A DNA stretch of 61,072 nt from Deltaproteobacteria bacterium (lineage in GTDB: Bacteria; Desulfobacterota; Binatia; DP-6), in NCBI GenBank assembly GCA_005879795.1, contig VBKJ01000136.1, forward strand, positions 1 to 61,072, given 5' to 3'. Below the pieces are notes generated by a model. It searched no databases, was not told where the DNA came from, and saw nothing but the letters and a program-made list of their open reading frames with translations. Made by a program: the position numbers and the translations under genes. Shown in pieces: positions 6,687 through 16,163 of the stretch. Numbering within the stretch: position 1 is the stretch's first letter; every line of letters begins with the position of its first letter.

Positions 6687-8785
6687 GCCTAGCGCTCCTC
6701 GCGCTGCTCGCGGTGCCGGCGGGCGGGCGGGCCGACGACCTCCTCGCCGAGGCGGCGGCGGCCGACCCGGCGCTCGAGGCGCGGGTTCGCCTGATCGCCG
6801 TCCATCGCCTCGAGGGGAACGCCGAGCTCCTCGCTGCCGACCTCGCGGATCTGGAGGCGCGCGACGAGGCGCGCCGGTCCGCGGGCCTGCCCCGGACCGG
6901 TCTCGCCGACGACGCGCGCTACCTCGCCGCCGGGCTCGCGGCAACGCGCGACACGCAGCGCGAGGCGCTCCACGCGGTCTTGAGCGCCCACCCCGACCCG
7001 CTCGTCCGCCGCCTCGCCGAGCACGCGCTCGAGACGGACGACGCCGCCACCGCCGACCGCCTGCTCGCCGACGACCGCCACAATCGCCGCGCCGCGGTGC
7101 TGAACGACGCGGTACGCCCGCTCGGCATCTTCTCTGGCGGCGCCTTCCTGGCCGCGCTCAACCCGTTCCTCCTCGCCGGCAGCGTGGCCGACAGCCTGGT
7201 CACCACCGCCGTCAACCTCTGGCACTACGATCGCCTCTCCGCGCCCGAGCGCGAGGCGCTCGCGCGCTACCGCAGCCTCCTCGAGCGCGAGCCGCGCACG
7301 CAGGACGCGCCCGAGATCGCGCGCGCCGTCCGGCGGCTCGGCGCCAAGCGCGCGGCGGTGTTGTGCACGGGCACGCTCGAGCAGGCGAAGAAGGCGCTCG
7401 ACGCGAACGACCTCGACCACGCCGCCTTCTTCGCCCACGCGGCCGACCGGATCGACGGCTGCGCCGACGACGCGGCGCGCCCGCTCGCCCGGGTGAACGA
7501 GGCCCGCGCCCGGCGCGCGGCGCGCGAGGAGGCGGGCCGCTGGCCGATCGACGAGCCGCCGCAGCCGACCTCCGCGGACGAGCTCAGCGACTACCAGACC
7601 CTCCTGGTCGCCACCGCGCTCGCCGACCCGGGCGCGATGATCGAAGCCGCGAGCCGCTTCCGCGAGCGCCACGACGGGAGCCCGTTCGCGCCCTCGGCCC
7701 TGTTCGCGATCGCCGTGGCGCGTGACCTGGCCGGCCACCGCGACGCGGGCCGGGCGGCGCTCGAGGAGCTGGCCGGCAACCGCGGCTCGAGCGCCGGCCG
7801 CCACGCGGCCGCCGTCCTCGCCAGCGCCGACTACAGCGCCCTCGACGCCATCCGCGACGCCGAGCGCCGCCACGCGCGCGACACGGCGCGCTACGTCCTC
7901 CTCGGCGGGCGCGTCGACGGCCGCAACGCCCTTTACACGGCCTCCCAGTTCGGCACCGAGGGCGCGCACGCCGCCGAGTCCTTCGGCATCTTCAACCTGC
8001 TCGGCGTGCTGACCCGCGCCTGGCAGGCGTGGCGGCACGATCCGGTCTCGAACCAGGCCATCATCGAGCGCGGCGAGGCCTTCCTCGCGCGCGCACCGCA
8101 CTCACCCGACGCCCCCGCCGTGCACGCCCGGCTCGCCGACGCCTACGAGCGCGCCGGCAACTACGATCGCGCCCTGCTGCACTACCGTGCCACGCCCGGG
8201 CCGGATCCCAAACGCATCGAGCGGCTCGCGGGCAAGGCGGCCGACAAGCTCCTCGAGGACGCCGAGCGCGGCGGCGGCAAGCCGATCCTCCTCTCCGGCA
8301 TCATCCAGCGCTTCGGTGCGACGGCCGCCGCCGACAAGGCGCGGAAGCGCCTGCGCGCGCGGCACGCCGACGGCGAGACCGCGATCGCGCGCGAGGTCCT
8401 GGAGGCGGACCCCTCGCTCCTGGCCGCCTTCGACCTCGACCCGAAGCTCCTCGACGGCGACCACGACAACGGCGAGCTGGCCGACGGTGGCGTGACGCTC
8501 TCCCCAGGCCAGCTGCGGCTCACGCTCTACAACGTCGGCCAGGCGGGTCAGCACGTGGAGACGCGGAGCCTCACCTCCGAGGCCTACGAGCGCGCGCGCG
8601 CCGCCGCCGAGGAGGCGCTCTACGCGCGGCTCCTGACCGCCGAGCGGCGCGACCCGGACGCCGGCCGCTTCGAGCGCTACATCCCCTTCTTCCTCCAGGG
8701 CTCGGTCGACGACGGGGGCGTCTACGTCTTCCCGGGTGTCAAGATGCGGCGCTACCAGACGGACGAGCCGAAGCTCTACGAGTGA
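6662..8785 (+). CDS. Large exported TPR-like protein of unknown function
   Basis: About 707 residues from GTG 6662: VTALAVGLRLALLALLAVP, then AGGRADD, reads as a signal peptide. The same frame is open back to a GTG at 6539 that overlaps the upstream stop (GTGA), but that version would carry an internal Arg-rich segment encoded by the repeat. The mature protein is helical-repeat in character, with a hydrophobic helix at about 160-185 (GGAFLAALNPFLLAGSVADS) and later TPR-like units (ARLADAYERAGNYDRALLHY). The C-terminal 60 residues look more beta-like and end GVKMRRYQTDEPKLYE. Its 3' end overlaps addA tail-to-tail by 10 bases. Probably envelope-associated and paired with the preceding gene. Function unknown. 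Confidence 0.75.
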   Translation: MTALAVGLRLALLALLAVPAGGRADDLLAEAAAADPALEARVRLIAVHRLEGNAELLAADLADLEARDEARRSAGLPRTGLADDARYLAAGLAATRDTQREALHAVLSAHPDPLVRRLAEHALETDDAATADRLLADDRHNRRAAVLNDAVRPLGIFSGGAFLAALNPFLLAGSVADSLVTTAVNLWHYDRLSAPEREALARYRSLLEREPRTQDAPEIARAVRRLGAKRAAVLCTGTLEQAKKALDANDLDHAAFFAHAADRIDGCADDAARPLARVNEARARRAAREEAGRWPIDEPPQPTSADELSDYQTLLVATALADPGAMIEAASRFRERHDGSPFAPSALFAIAVARDLAGHRDAGRAALEELAGNRGSSAGRHAAAVLASADYSALDAIRDAERRHARDTARYVLLGGRVDGRNALYTASQFGTEGAHAAESFGIFNLLGVLTRAWQAWRHDPVSNQAIIERGEAFLARAPHSPDAPAVHARLADAYERAGNYDRALLHYRATPGPDPKRIERLAGKAADKLLEDAERGGGKPILLSGIIQRFGATAAADKARKRLRARHADGETAIAREVLEADPSLLAAFDLDPKLLDGDHDNGELADGGVTLSPGQLRLTLYNVGQAGQHVETRSLTSEAYERARAAAEEALYARLLTAERRDPDAGRFERYIPFFLQGSVDDGGVYVFPGVKMRRYQTDEPKLYE

Positions 8786-11700
8786 GCGGGAGCCGGGCCC
8801 CAGCAGCGTCCCACGTAGCCGCAGCCGAGCCGCTCGCAGGCGGCGGGATCCTCGGGGCGGCGCGGGAAGGCGTCCATCGCGCCCGACGCGAGCGCCTGGC
8901 CGAGCGCGACGCCCGCCTCCACCAGCGCCGCCTCCTCGTCCCTCGCGTCGACTGGCGGTAGCCGCCGCACGACCGGAGCGCCGCGCAGGAAGACCAGCTC
9001 GGTCTCGACCGCCGCCGCGCCCGCCGCCCCGACCGCGAGCTCGTAGGCGCCCAGCTGCGGCGCGTACCTCTCGACCGACGCGGCCGTCGGCCGGGCGTAC
9101 TTGTAGTCGCGCACAACGTGCGCCGGGCCGCGGCGGGCGAGAAGATCGAGCCGGCCGCGCAGGAAGACCCGCGGCGCGCCGGCCGGGAGGGCGAGGACGA
9201 AGGGCACCTCGCGGCCGACGATGGCGAGGCCGGCGGCGATCTCCCCCCGGAGCGCCACCGCCGCAGCGCGGAGGTCGGCCGCGAGCGCCTCCAGCTCGGA
9301 CCGCCGGAGCGCCAACGCCTCGGGGCGGGCGGTGACCAGGCGTGCAATCTCATCCTCGGGTGCCGCCGCGAGATCGACGGCCTCGAGGACGCCGTGCGCG
9401 GCCGTCCCGAGGCGCGTCGCGCGCCGCCCGCCGGTGCCCCGCTCGGGCAGCCCGAGGACGTGACGGTACCAGTGCTGGCGCGGGCAGCGCCGGAAGTCGG
9501 CGAGCGCGGTCGGGCTGGTCACGACCTCGCGCGGCGGAGGCGGCGCGAAGCCGAGCACGCGCGCCACCTGCGCGCGCTCGGCCTCGCCCGCGGGCGCGAC
9601 ACGCGGCTCGGGCATGGGCGGGCCCGCGCCGGCGGGCTCGAGGTAGCGCGCGGCGCGCTCGACGCGCACCGTCCCGCCATCGGCGAGCGCCAGGGTCTCC
9701 TCCGCCGCGCCACCCGCGACGAACGCCGCCATCTTCCCCCGCTCGAGCACGTCCCACACCTGGTGGCACCACACGTGGCGCTCCCCCCCGCCCTCGCGCA
9801 GGTAGCGTGCGTCGCCCTTGCCCTCGAGCAGGACGAGCACGTCCCTCGCCCGCGTGCAGGCGACGTAGAAGAGGCGGGCCTGCTCGGCGCGCTCGCGGTC
9901 GAGCTCCTTCCGGCGATGCTCCTCCAGGCCGAGGTGCCCGGTCGCCACGTGCCCGCTCGAGTCGATCGGCCCGCCCACCACGCCGAGCGCGTCGTCGAGC
10001 GCGGGTATGCGGTTGTCGAGCTTCAGCGGACGGCCCAGGTCGGGGACGACCACGGCGCGGAACTCGAGCCCCTTCGCCTGGTGGATGGTCATCAGGCGCA
10101 CCACGTCACCCTGCTCGGCGACCAGCGGCGCCTCCGGCTCGCGCGGCTCGGTCGCGGCCATGCGGCGGACGGTGCGCACGAAGTCACGCAGGGTGAAGAA
10201 GCGCCGGCGCTCCCAGTCGCGCGCCAGCTCGATCAGCTTGCGCACGTTGGCCACCTTTTGCGTGCCCTGGAACTGGGTGAGGCAGACGGCCTCGAAGTCG
10301 CTCGCCGCGCACGCCTCCTCGATCAGCTCCGCGATGGTGGCGCGGCCCGCGCGCGCGCGGAGCCCGAGCCACAGGTCGCGGACGGCGCCCAGCGCCGCCG
10401 CCTGCGCGGGCAGGTCGGCGAAGTCCTCCCCGGCGCGGAAGCGGCGCGGGAGCGAGGGGCGGTCCGCGCCCGGCGGCCAGGCGAGCCGCCAGAGCGTGTC
10501 GTCGTCGAGGGCGAAGAGCGGCGAGCGCAGCGCGGCGGCGAGCGCCACGCCGTCCTCGGGATCGAGGACGGCGGCGAGCAGGCTCACCACGTCGTTCACC
10601 TCCTGGCACTGGAAGAAGCCGCGCCCCTTGACGGCGTAGTACGGGATATCGCGCCGGCGGAGCGCATTCTCGTACGTCTTCACCTCGGTGAAGGCGCGCA
10701 GGAGAACGGCGATCTCGCCGTACTGGATGCCGTCCTCGCCGCGCAGGCGCTCCACGACGCCGGCCAGCACCCGCGCCTCCAGCTCGCGCGCCTCGGCGGC
10801 TTTCAGGTCGCGCTGGTCGTGCTCGTGGACGAAGGTGACGAGCCGCACCGCCGCCTCGGGACCGCTGGCGGTCCGGCGCGCCAGCAGGCGCTGCCCTGCG
10901 TCGAAGCGGGTCCAGTGGCTCGGGTCGCCACCCGGCGGCACCTGGAAGACCGCCGCCGCAAGCGCGTTCGCGAAGTCGAGGACCGCGGGGACGGAACGGA
11001 AGTTGGTCCCCAGGGGCAGCTCGCAGCCGAGCTGCTCGCGCATGTCCTGGAAGACCGACACGTCGGCGCCGCGGAAGCGATAGATCGACTGCTTCTCGTC
11101 GCCCACCACGAACACCAGCGGCGCGGGCGTGCCCGCGGCGAGCAAGCGCACGATCTCCGCCTGCACGCGGTCGGTATCCTGGAACTCGTCGACCAGGATG
11201 GCGCGGAAGCGGCGGGCGTAGCGCTCGCGCACGGCGGGGTGCGCCGCCAGGACGGCGCGCGTCTCGCCGATGAGATCGTCGAAGGTGAGGACGCCGTCCT
11301 CGTGCTTGCGGGCTCGGAGGGCGTCGGCGACCGAGGCGATCAGGGCGGCGAGGCGCTCGTTTTCCGGCTGGGCGCGGAGGAAGCCGTACGTCTCCGCGAG
11401 CGCCCCCACGAGACGCCCGCCCGGCTGCACCGCGAGCTCGGCCGCGACCGCGCTCGCGAGCGACCCCCCGGCGAGGAGCCGGCGCAGCGAGCGCAGCGCG
11501 AGGAACTCCTCGAGGGGCGTGCCGGGTCCGAGGTGTTGGAGTCGCTCCTTCCACGCCGGCCACGCCTGCGCGAGCGCCCGGATGCCCTTTCCCTTGCCGC
11601 CCGGAGCCAGGCGTGCGTCGATTGCGTCGATCAGGCGCGCCGCGGCGGCGCCGAGCGCCCGGGCGGCTTCGGGCGCCCGCTCCGCCTGCCGCGCCGTCGC

Positions 11701-12294
11701 CGCCACGAGCCAGGCGCCGTCCCGTCCGGTGCGGCCGAGCCGGGCGAGGAAGTCCGCGACCAGGCCGACGGCGCCCCCGCTCGCCCCGCCGGCGAGCCCC
11801 GCGCGGAGCACGAGCTCACGCGCCGCCGCGTCGCCGGCGCGGAGGCGCGCGAGCAAGGCGACCTCCACCGTGCTCTCGACGTAGCTCCGGCTCTCGTGCT
11901 CGTCGAGCACGACGGCGCGCGGATCGACGCCGGCCTCGAGCGGGTTCTCGCGCAGGACGCGCGCCGAGAAGGCGTGGATGGTGGAGATCTGCGCGCCCAG
12001 GAGATCGCGGCGCACGCGTCCCCAGTGCGCGCGGGCCGCCGCGTCCGCGCTCTCGACCTCCTCCGCGATCACCTGGCGGATCTTGCGCGTCATCTCCGCG
12101 GTCGCCTTCTCGGTGAAGGTGATGGCGAGGATCTGGCCCACCTCGGCCACCGGGCCACCCGACCGGAGCAGGTGAACGAAGCGCCGCGCCAGGACCGCGG
12201 TCTTTCCCGAGCCTGCCCCGGCGCGCACGGCGGCCGAGCCGGCGATCTCCACCGCCGCGCGCTGCTCGGCGGTCGGGCTCCAGGGGTCAGCCAC
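8776..12294 (-). CDS. addA: UvrD-type helicase/nuclease, AddA-like
   Basis: 1172 residues from GTG at 12294, which overlaps the addB stop by 8 bases. Walker A is AGAGSGKT at 25-32. Motif Ia is ITFTEKATAEM, motif II is ILVDEFQDTD, and downstream SF1 motifs include VGDEKQSIYRFRGAD, LGTNFRS, MTIHQAKGLEF and VACTRARD. The C-terminal part (about 1000-1130) is a PD-(D/E)XK RecB-type nuclease: RGRLDLLAR followed by VVRDYKYARPT and APQLGAYELAV. Together this is the AddA/RexA layout, acting with AddB to process double-strand DNA ends for RecA-dependent repair. Length fits AddA. Confidence 0.92.
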   Translation of the reverse strand: MADPWSPTAEQRAAVEIAGSAAVRAGAGSGKTAVLARRFVHLLRSGGPVAEVGQILAITFTEKATAEMTRKIRQVIAEEVESADAAARAHWGRVRRDLLGAQISTIHAFSARVLRENPLEAGVDPRAVVLDEHESRSYVESTVEVALLARLRAGDAAARELVLRAGLAGGASGGAVGLVADFLARLGRTGRDGAWLVAATARQAERAPEAARALGAAAARLIDAIDARLAPGGKGKGIRALAQAWPAWKERLQHLGPGTPLEEFLALRSLRRLLAGGSLASAVAAELAVQPGGRLVGALAETYGFLRAQPENERLAALIASVADALRARKHEDGVLTFDDLIGETRAVLAAHPAVRERYARRFRAILVDEFQDTDRVQAEIVRLLAAGTPAPLVFVVGDEKQSIYRFRGADVSVFQDMREQLGCELPLGTNFRSVPAVLDFANALAAAVFQVPPGGDPSHWTRFDAGQRLLARRTASGPEAAVRLVTFVHEHDQRDLKAAEARELEARVLAGVVERLRGEDGIQYGEIAVLLRAFTEVKTYENALRRRDIPYYAVKGRGFFQCQEVNDVVSLLAAVLDPEDGVALAAALRSPLFALDDDTLWRLAWPPGADRPSLPRRFRAGEDFADLPAQAAALGAVRDLWLGLRARAGRATIAELIEEACAASDFEAVCLTQFQGTQKVANVRKLIELARDWERRRFFTLRDFVRTVRRMAATEPREPEAPLVAEQGDVVRLMTIHQAKGLEFRAVVVPDLGRPLKLDNRIPALDDALGVVGGPIDSSGHVATGHLGLEEHRRKELDRERAEQARLFYVACTRARDVLVLLEGKGDARYLREGGGERHVWCHQVWDVLERGKMAAFVAGGAAEETLALADGGTVRVERAARYLEPAGAGPPMPEPRVAPAGEAERAQVARVLGFAPPPPREVVTSPTALADFRRCPRQHWYRHVLGLPERGTGGRRATRLGTAAHGVLEAVDLAAAPEDEIARLVTARPEALALRRSELEALAADLRAAAVALRGEIAAGLAIVGREVPFVLALPAGAPRVFLRGRLDLLARRGPAHVVRDYKYARPTAASVERYAPQLGAYELAVGAAGAAAVETELVFLRGAPVVRRLPPVDARDEEAALVEAGVALGQALASGAMDAFPRRPEDPAACERLGCGYVGRCWGPAPAHS

Positions 12295-15200
12295 CGGCCG
12301 TCTCCTCTTCGAGCTGCGGCCGCTGGTACCGACAGACGGCGCGGTACGGACAGTAGGGGTCGCACGGCTCGGGATCGACGTCGAAGCGGCCGTCGCACGC
12401 GCGCGCGCGCAGCGCCGTGATGCGTGCAGCCATGTCGTCGAGGAGCGGGCGCGGGAACTCCCGCACCAGCTCCATCTTCTCGGCCTGGAGCACGAGATAG
12501 CCGCCCTCGAGGGCCGCCTCGTCCGCCAGGCCGTCGAGTCCCCCGAGCGCGCCCAGGAGGTAGACGGGGATCTGGAAGCCCGTGCGGCCGAGCTCGCGTG
12601 CGGCATCGATGCGCGCCGCGTAGCGGGTCGCGGTGCGGCTCATCTTGTAGTCGACCACGCGCAGGCGGACGATCGCCGCCCCGTCGCGAAAGAGATCGAC
12701 GCGGTCCGGCGTCCCGGAGAGCGTGAGCGCCGGCCCGCCTCGCGGATCGGCGAGCACCCGCTCGACCTCCCGCTCGACGATGCGCTCGGGCGCTCCCCCC
12801 CACGCCTGCTCCTCCGCGTGCTCGTGCACGATGAGCGCGTCCACCGCGGCCGCGACCTGCCGCCAGGCGACGTCGAAGAGCCAGGGGTCCTTGGCGACGA
12901 TGGTGCGCGCTGCCTGCTCGCGGGTGTGGGCGGCGAGCTCCCGGCCGAGCGCGCGGGCCGCCGCGAGGTCGGCGGGCAGGCGCGCGTGGGCGCGGAAGAA
13001 CGCCTCGAGGACGGCGTGCGCCAGCGTGCCGCGCTCGAGCGTGCCGACCTGGGCTTCGGGATCGTCCTCGGGCACCAGGCCGAGCACCTCGCGGGCGTAG
13101 AACTTGAATCCGCAGGCGCCGAGCGCCTCGAGGCGCGTCGGCGTCCAGCGCACGGCGCCGAGGCGCGCCGCGAGCTCGGGCGGGACAGCGACGCGTCCCA
13201 CGAAGGCGTCGGCGAGCGCATCTTTTCGGGGATCGCCACGGCTGCAGAGGAAGTAGCGGCTCCGCCGCTCCTCGAGCGCGGCACGCCGGTCGATCGCGGC
13301 CAGACGACGGGCGAGATCCGGCCGCGCAGCGGCGAGCGCGCTGGTGAGGCGGTCCGGCGGCGCATCGGTGCGCCGTGGCCAGCGCGCGAGGGACGCGCGC
13401 CCCACCAGCTCCGCCAGCTCGCAGCACTCCTCGCCCGGCGGCAGCAGCGCGGCTGCATCGGGCGCCGTGCGCGGAAGCGGCCCCGCCGCGGTCGCCTGCA
13501 CCTCGTCGAGGAAGGGCGAGGGGACGGTCGGGTTCCCCTGCTCGTTCGTCTCCGGGTACGAGAGCACCACCTCGTGCTCGGCCATCGAGAGGGCGAGGAA
13601 GAAGAGAAACGGATCCTCGAGGCTCGCCTCGCGCGCGGTGCGGAAGAGCCCCCCGAGCGGCAGACCCGCGGCGCGCGGGCCGAGCTTGCGGCGGAGTCGC
13701 TCGGCCGCCGCGCGGTTCGCCTCGCGCTTCATCGCGTCAGGCCAGAGCGGGCTCTCGCCGCGCGGCGCCGGGAAGGTGCCGTCGTCGAGCCCGAGCAGGT
13801 AGACCACGTCGAAGTCGAGACCGCGCGCGTCGAGCACGCTGAGGGCGCGCACGCTGCCGGTGCGCTCGGCCGGGTCCTCGACCTGCAGCGGCTCGAGCAC
13901 GGCGACGAGGAGGCGGAGGAGCCCGGCGAGCGGTATGGGCGCCATGCCGAGCGTGCGTGCGAGCCCGGCGAGCTGGTCGAGGGCCTCCTCCAGGCCCTCG
14001 AGGGCGCGCACGTCCCGCCGCACGGTGGCGGGGACGAGGGCCCCCCGCGGCACGGGGCGGAAACCGAGGTCGCGGAGCACCCGGCGCAGCGCCCGCACGT
14101 GTCCGGCGGGCGTGCGTGGGCCGTCGAGCCCGCGCAGCGTCTCGACCAGCGCCACCAGGCGCGCCCCGTCGCCCTCGAGGCGGGCGCGCCGCGCCGCCGC
14201 CCGCTGCCGGCGCTCGGCCGGGACGCGCGTGTCGCCGGCCTCCTCGGCAAGCGCGGCCAGGCGGTGGGCGAGGCAGTCCGCGAGCGGCCGCGCCGCCTCG
14301 GCGACGAAGCCCAGGTGGCGGAGCACGCGCGCCAGCCGGGGCTTCGCCGCGCCCAGGTAGTCGGAGTCGAGCAGCGCCTCCAGGCGCGCGCGCGGAAAGC
14401 CGTCTGTCACGCACCGCACCACGTCGAGGCACGCCCTCACGAGGCCGCTGCCGAGGAGCGGGCGTCCCTTCCGGAAGTAGACCGGGATGCGGTAGCGCCG
14501 GCACACGTCCTCGATCAAGTCGCCGTACACGTCGAGGTCGCGGGCGAGGAACGCGATGCGCTCGGGCAGCGCGCCCCGCTCGAGGCGGGCGCGGATGTCG
14601 CGCCCCGCCGCCTCGACCTCGCGATAGCGGCTCGGCGCGACGGCGATGCGGATCGAGCCGTCGGGTGGCGTGGGCGCCGGCCGCTCGGCTGCGAACACGC
14701 CGCGCAGCGCCGCCGCGAGGCTACCGCTCCGGCCGCCGCGCACCACGAACGAGGGCAGGACCTGGTCGGCGATCGCCGCGTCGCCCACGAAGCGGTTCCA
14801 CGTTCGCTCGAGGAAGCGTGTCGCATCGACGTTCTCGGAGTGTGCGAAGGCGACGAGCTCGGCATCGCCGACCAGGCGGATCAGGCCGGTCGCGATGAGG
14901 AACTGGAGGATCGAGAAGTCGTAGATCTCCGCGAAGACGATCTTCCGCACCCCGGCGAGGGTCCGCGGGCACGTCCCCGCCGCCTCGGCGGCGGCGAGGC
15001 CCTCGTAGACGAGCCACTCGCGCCCGTGGCGGTCGACCGCGCCCACCCGCGCGAGCTCCGCCCGGTACGCGGCGTACGCGCGCCCCAGCTCGCCGAGGCG
15101 GGTGGCCGCGGGGCCGGAGGGGAGTGCGGCCGCGATGGCCGCCACGTCGGCGGGCGCCAGGTAGGCCGACTCGAGCTCGGCGATCACCCGCAGGAGCTCG

Positions 15201-15457
15201 TGCAGGAGCCCCCGCTGCGCGAGGCGGAGCGGCGCGGGAGTGCCGGGGGCCTCGAGTGCGCGCGCCAGGACCACCGCGGCCATCTCCGGCTCGAGCACGC
15301 GCGCGGGCGCACCCAGGTCGCGGGCGAGCGCATCGGTCAGCTCCGGAAAGGTCGTCACCCGATGGCCGAGGAGGCAGCCGGCCGCGCGTGCCCGCTCGCG
15401 CAGCACGCCCTCCCCCTTCAGGGCCGTCGGGTAGAGGTAGAGGACGTCGGCCGTCAG
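12287..15457 (-). CDS. addB: AddB-like helicase-nuclease subunit with Fe-S type nuclease domain
   Basis: About 1056 residues. The N-terminal helicase-like part lacks a working Walker A: where AddB should have GxxGxGKT it reads YLYPTALKGEGVLRE. The middle keeps UvrD-like features (LDARGLDFDVVYLLGLDDG, FPAPR). The C-terminal nuclease has GTLAHAVLEAFF, LSGTPDRVDLF, RVVDYKMSRT and GFQIPVYLLGAL, ending in the cysteine cluster CDPYCPYRAVC that, with an upstream Cys (ALGACGFKFYARE), matches an AddB-type 4Fe-4S nuclease. No ATG/GTG/TTG is usable near the N terminus; the frame joins the upstream CDGSH gene by CTGA at 15454-15457, so CTG is my best start. AddA follows with an 8-base overlap. Confidence 0.87.
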   Translation of the reverse strand: MTADVLYLYPTALKGEGVLRERARAAGCLLGHRVTTFPELTDALARDLGAPARVLEPEMAAVVLARALEAPGTPAPLRLAQRGLLHELLRVIAELESAYLAPADVAAIAAALPSGPAATRLGELGRAYAAYRAELARVGAVDRHGREWLVYEGLAAAEAAGTCPRTLAGVRKIVFAEIYDFSILQFLIATGLIRLVGDAELVAFAHSENVDATRFLERTWNRFVGDAAIADQVLPSFVVRGGRSGSLAAALRGVFAAERPAPTPPDGSIRIAVAPSRYREVEAAGRDIRARLERGALPERIAFLARDLDVYGDLIEDVCRRYRIPVYFRKGRPLLGSGLVRACLDVVRCVTDGFPRARLEALLDSDYLGAAKPRLARVLRHLGFVAEAARPLADCLAHRLAALAEEAGDTRVPAERRQRAAARRARLEGDGARLVALVETLRGLDGPRTPAGHVRALRRVLRDLGFRPVPRGALVPATVRRDVRALEGLEEALDQLAGLARTLGMAPIPLAGLLRLLVAVLEPLQVEDPAERTGSVRALSVLDARGLDFDVVYLLGLDDGTFPAPRGESPLWPDAMKREANRAAAERLRRKLGPRAAGLPLGGLFRTAREASLEDPFLFFLALSMAEHEVVLSYPETNEQGNPTVPSPFLDEVQATAAGPLPRTAPDAAALLPPGEECCELAELVGRASLARWPRRTDAPPDRLTSALAAARPDLARRLAAIDRRAALEERRSRYFLCSRGDPRKDALADAFVGRVAVPPELAARLGAVRWTPTRLEALGACGFKFYAREVLGLVPEDDPEAQVGTLERGTLAHAVLEAFFRAHARLPADLAAARALGRELAAHTREQAARTIVAKDPWLFDVAWRQVAAAVDALIVHEHAEEQAWGGAPERIVEREVERVLADPRGGPALTLSGTPDRVDLFRDGAAIVRLRVVDYKMSRTATRYAARIDAARELGRTGFQIPVYLLGALGGLDGLADEAALEGGYLVLQAEKMELVREFPRPLLDDMAARITALRARACDGRFDVDPEPCDPYCPYRAVCRYQRPQLEEETAGG

Positions 15458-15672
15458 CGACCCGTAGACATGCGCACATACCCGTCGGCCTGAAAGCCGA
15501 CTCTCTTGTGCGTGCCGTCGCAAAAGGGCTTCGACGCCGAGTGCCCGCAGCGACAGAGGTAGATCGGGTCCTCGTCCACCGGGGACAACGCCCCCTCCGC
15601 GTCGACCAGCGGCGGCTTCCCGGAGACCTGATACGGACCGTTCTTGAGCGGGCGGATGGTGACCTGCGCCAT
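15454..15672 (-). CDS. CDGSH iron-sulfur domain protein
   Basis: A 72-residue protein with the complete CDGSH motif CRCGHSASKPFCDGTH (three Cys and one His bind a 2Fe-2S cluster), then KRVGF. AAAGGAGGAG precedes the ATG at good spacing. Members are small electron-transfer or Fe-S transfer proteins. The gene is first in an overlapping operon with addB and addA. Since AddB appears to carry a 4Fe-4S cluster, a supporting role in Fe-S handling for AddB is plausible but is only inference from position. Confidence 0.92.
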   Translation of the reverse strand: MAQVTIRPLKNGPYQVSGKPPLVDAEGALSPVDEDPIYLCRCGHSASKPFCDGTHKRVGFQADGYVRMSTGR

Positions 15673-15819
15673 TGGGGCTCCTCCTTTGGGAGGGGGTTCT
15701 TTTGCACCGCCGCCGATGGCAGGTCAACGCATCTGCGCCCAATCGCGCAAACCTGCAGCAAGACGCACACGGCACGGCAAGGCGTTTTCCCCGGCACGCT
15801 CCCTGCTACGTCGCCGGGC

Positions 15820-16077
15820 ATGGCACGCTCGAGAGGAGCGACGGCAAGGGCGCCGCGGGAGCCCAAGGTGTCCCGCAGCACGGTCCGGGTGGAGGAGAAC
15901 TGCCTCGAGCTCGACGTGGCCAGCGCGCGCGAGATCAACGTCCTCAGGCGGTGGCTCAAGCGGGTGAACGGCCCGGCATATCCCCAGCCCTACCTGGTCG
16001 AGGGACCGCCGGGGCACTTCCGGCTCTACATCGGCGAGGCGGCCGAGCGCGTGCGCACGCGGCACGGCATGCTGTAG
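15820..16077 (+). CDS. Small conserved-looking protein of unknown function
   Basis: 85 residues from ATG 15820. A basic N-terminal tail (MARSRGATARAPREPK) precedes a compact part: VRVEENCLELDVASAREINV, LRRWLKRVNGPAYPQPY, then HFRLYIGEAAERVRTRHG. It alternates strand and helix and looks folded rather than a frame artefact. There is no strong ribosome site. It lies divergently from the CDGSH gene and 86 bases before uppP. It could be a small nucleic-acid-binding or regulatory protein, but no motif decides this. Confidence 0.55.
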   Translation: MARSRGATARAPREPKVSRSTVRVEENCLELDVASAREINVLRRWLKRVNGPAYPQPYLVEGPPGHFRLYIGEAAERVRTRHGML

Positions 16078-16163
16078 CCCGGGAACGATCCCCGCTCGGG
16101 CTGGACGCGGGGCGGTGGCACGCCGTTCGCGCCGAGGCTATGTTCGCACGGGAGGAGGGCGAC

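Noticed and set aside
9118-12420. 1100-codon plus-strand open frame opposite addA
   Set aside because: Composition is Arg/Glu/Ala/Leu-rich antisense of a clearly conserved helicase-nuclease; expected in very GC-rich DNA.
12818-15493. Long plus-strand frame opposite addB
   Set aside because: Antisense shadow of a gene with recognisable motifs; no domain of its own.
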